Shown in pieces: positions 63,509 to 64,000 of a stretch of 64,000 bases of DNA. Position 1 is the first letter of the stretch. The number at the start of each line of letters is the position of its first letter. Source of the stretch: Candidatus Methanomethylophilaceae archaeon. GTDB taxonomy: Archaea; Thermoplasmatota; Thermoplasmata; Methanomassiliicoccales; Methanomethylophilaceae. The stretch covers positions 416,687 to 480,686 of the forward strand of contig CALUHR010000013.1 in assembly GCA_944320495.1 (NCBI GenBank). Reading direction: 5' to 3'. The notes beneath the pieces were generated by a model. The model saw only the letters and a list, made by a program, of their open reading frames with translations, ran no database searches and was not told the origin of the DNA. The position numbers and the translations under genes are program-made.

Positions 63509-64000
63509 TCGCCTCGACGGTTCGAACGTCAGGAGGGCGCCGTTGCCCAGGGTCTCGCAGGAGACGAGCGTGAGCCTCATGCCTCCGTCGGCCACCCATC
63601 CGTCGCCGTCGCAGGGCGTGGGGGCGTCGCGGCCGCCGATGACGAGGCCTCCGACGAACACGGTGTACCTGTCCACCATGCCTGCTCTGAAGAACGACGA
63701 TATCGTCTCGCCGCCGCCCTCCACGAGGACGTTCTCGACCCCCATGTCCGCGAGCTCCTTCATGACCTTCTCCAGGTCGATGCGGTCGGCGCCGGCGCGG
63801 ATTATCTCCTCGCAGTCCCACTCGCGGTCGCAGCCCTCCAGGGTGACCATTATTGTCGGTGCCCTCTCGTCCAGGATCTTCGCTTCGTCCGGGGTCCTCC
63901 CGTGGGGGTCCAGAACGATCCTGATGGGGTTGGTGTCGTAGTCCAGGTCCTTGAGCGTGAGATGCGGGTCGTCAGCGACGACGGTGCCGACGCCCACGAG
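63509..64000 (-). CDS. RibD-type pyrimidine reductase (CGA-terminated, 5-prime end outside window)
   Basis: About 163 codons visible. The DHFR-like reductase of riboflavin/F420 precursor synthesis: GVGTVVADDPHLTLKD near the edge, NPIRIVLDPHGRTP, NVLVEGGGETISSFF and VGGLVIGGRDAPTP. In archaea the stand-alone form reduces 2,5-diamino-6-ribosylamino-pyrimidinone phosphate. The C-terminus after LLTFEPSR is CGA (63509-63511); read as Arg, the frame continues to 62738 antisense through the regulator. The two convergent genes meet with no gap at the palindrome CGATCG. Confidence 0.85.

Noticed and set aside
1..64000. CRISPR arrays, prophage or integrative element.
   Set aside because: No direct-repeat array, integrase or att-like duplication at the three tRNA genes was seen; only one transposase is present.

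Overview
The window is GC-rich archaeal DNA, most likely from a methylotrophic methanogen of the Methanomassiliicoccales (Thermoplasmata). Archaeal markers are a thermosome subunit, Kae1, S15 and L15e, fibrillarin and Nop5, hypusine-type aIF5A, a GAN/RecJ-like DHH nuclease, CDP-archaeol synthase, TATA boxes about 26 nt before start codons (leaderless mRNAs), and tRNA genes with encoded CCA. Bacterial-type genes typical of this lineage are also present: type III glutamine synthetase, a full-length GltB, grpE-dnaK-dnaJ and SMC-ScpA-ScpB. A fused corrinoid protein/methyltransferase with DUF2284 and DUF1638 neighbours points to methylotrophic methanogenesis. No gene I call ends in TAG, as expected where TAG can encode pyrrolysine.

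The main result is that CGA appears to act as a stop codon. I read the codons of every convincing gene by eye. CGA, normally arginine, was absent from gene interiors. In 18 genes the first in-frame CGA sits exactly where the protein family ends or where the next gene begins. Read as Arg, these frames run on for 2 to over 380 codons of unrelated sequence, often antisense through a neighbour. Read as stop, gene overlaps largely vanish, convergent genes abut (29633-30007 against 30008-31354; 62762-63508 against 63509 onward) and CGATG junctions appear that mirror the usual TGATG overlap. By my count the genes end 38 times in TGA, 18 times in CGA, twice in TAA and never in TAG. I use CGA as stop for the coordinates below and say so at each gene.

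Layout. 1-2.7 kb: unknown zinc-ribbon and membrane genes. 2.9-9.5 kb: ammonium assimilation (GSIII, GltB). 9.7-15.0 kb: chaperones. 15.3-18.6 kb: flavin protein, MarC, PH-like membrane protein, tRNA-Ser, aquaporin. 18.8-21.2 kb: proline synthesis (proA, proB). 21.3-23.5 kb: two TIGR04076 paralogs and an AGCS symporter. 23.7-31.8 kb: tRNA-Val, Kae1, GAN nuclease, S15, Nudix, fibrillarin, NADP phosphatase/NAD kinase, JAMM protein, a degenerate phosphohexomutase and a small ORF. 31.9-36.2 kb: tRNA-Leu, TauE/SafE with DUF1634, purine permease, degenerate ThiI, L15e. 36.3-37.9 kb: a transposase. 38.0-42.5 kb: the corrinoid methyltransferase island. 42.6-47.1 kb: paired K+ channels, AsnB-like protein, CDP-archaeol synthase, PyrE, UDG-HAD fusion. 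47.3-52.2 kb: SMC-ScpA-ScpB. 52.4-58.4 kb: ABC importer with leader ORF, PhoU-like protein and phosphohexomutase. 58.3-64 kb: agmatinase and aIF5A (hypusine route), Nop5 with an MtnA-aldolase salvage operon, an ArsR-like regulator and a RibD-type reductase.

Family calls come from reading motifs without database searches.
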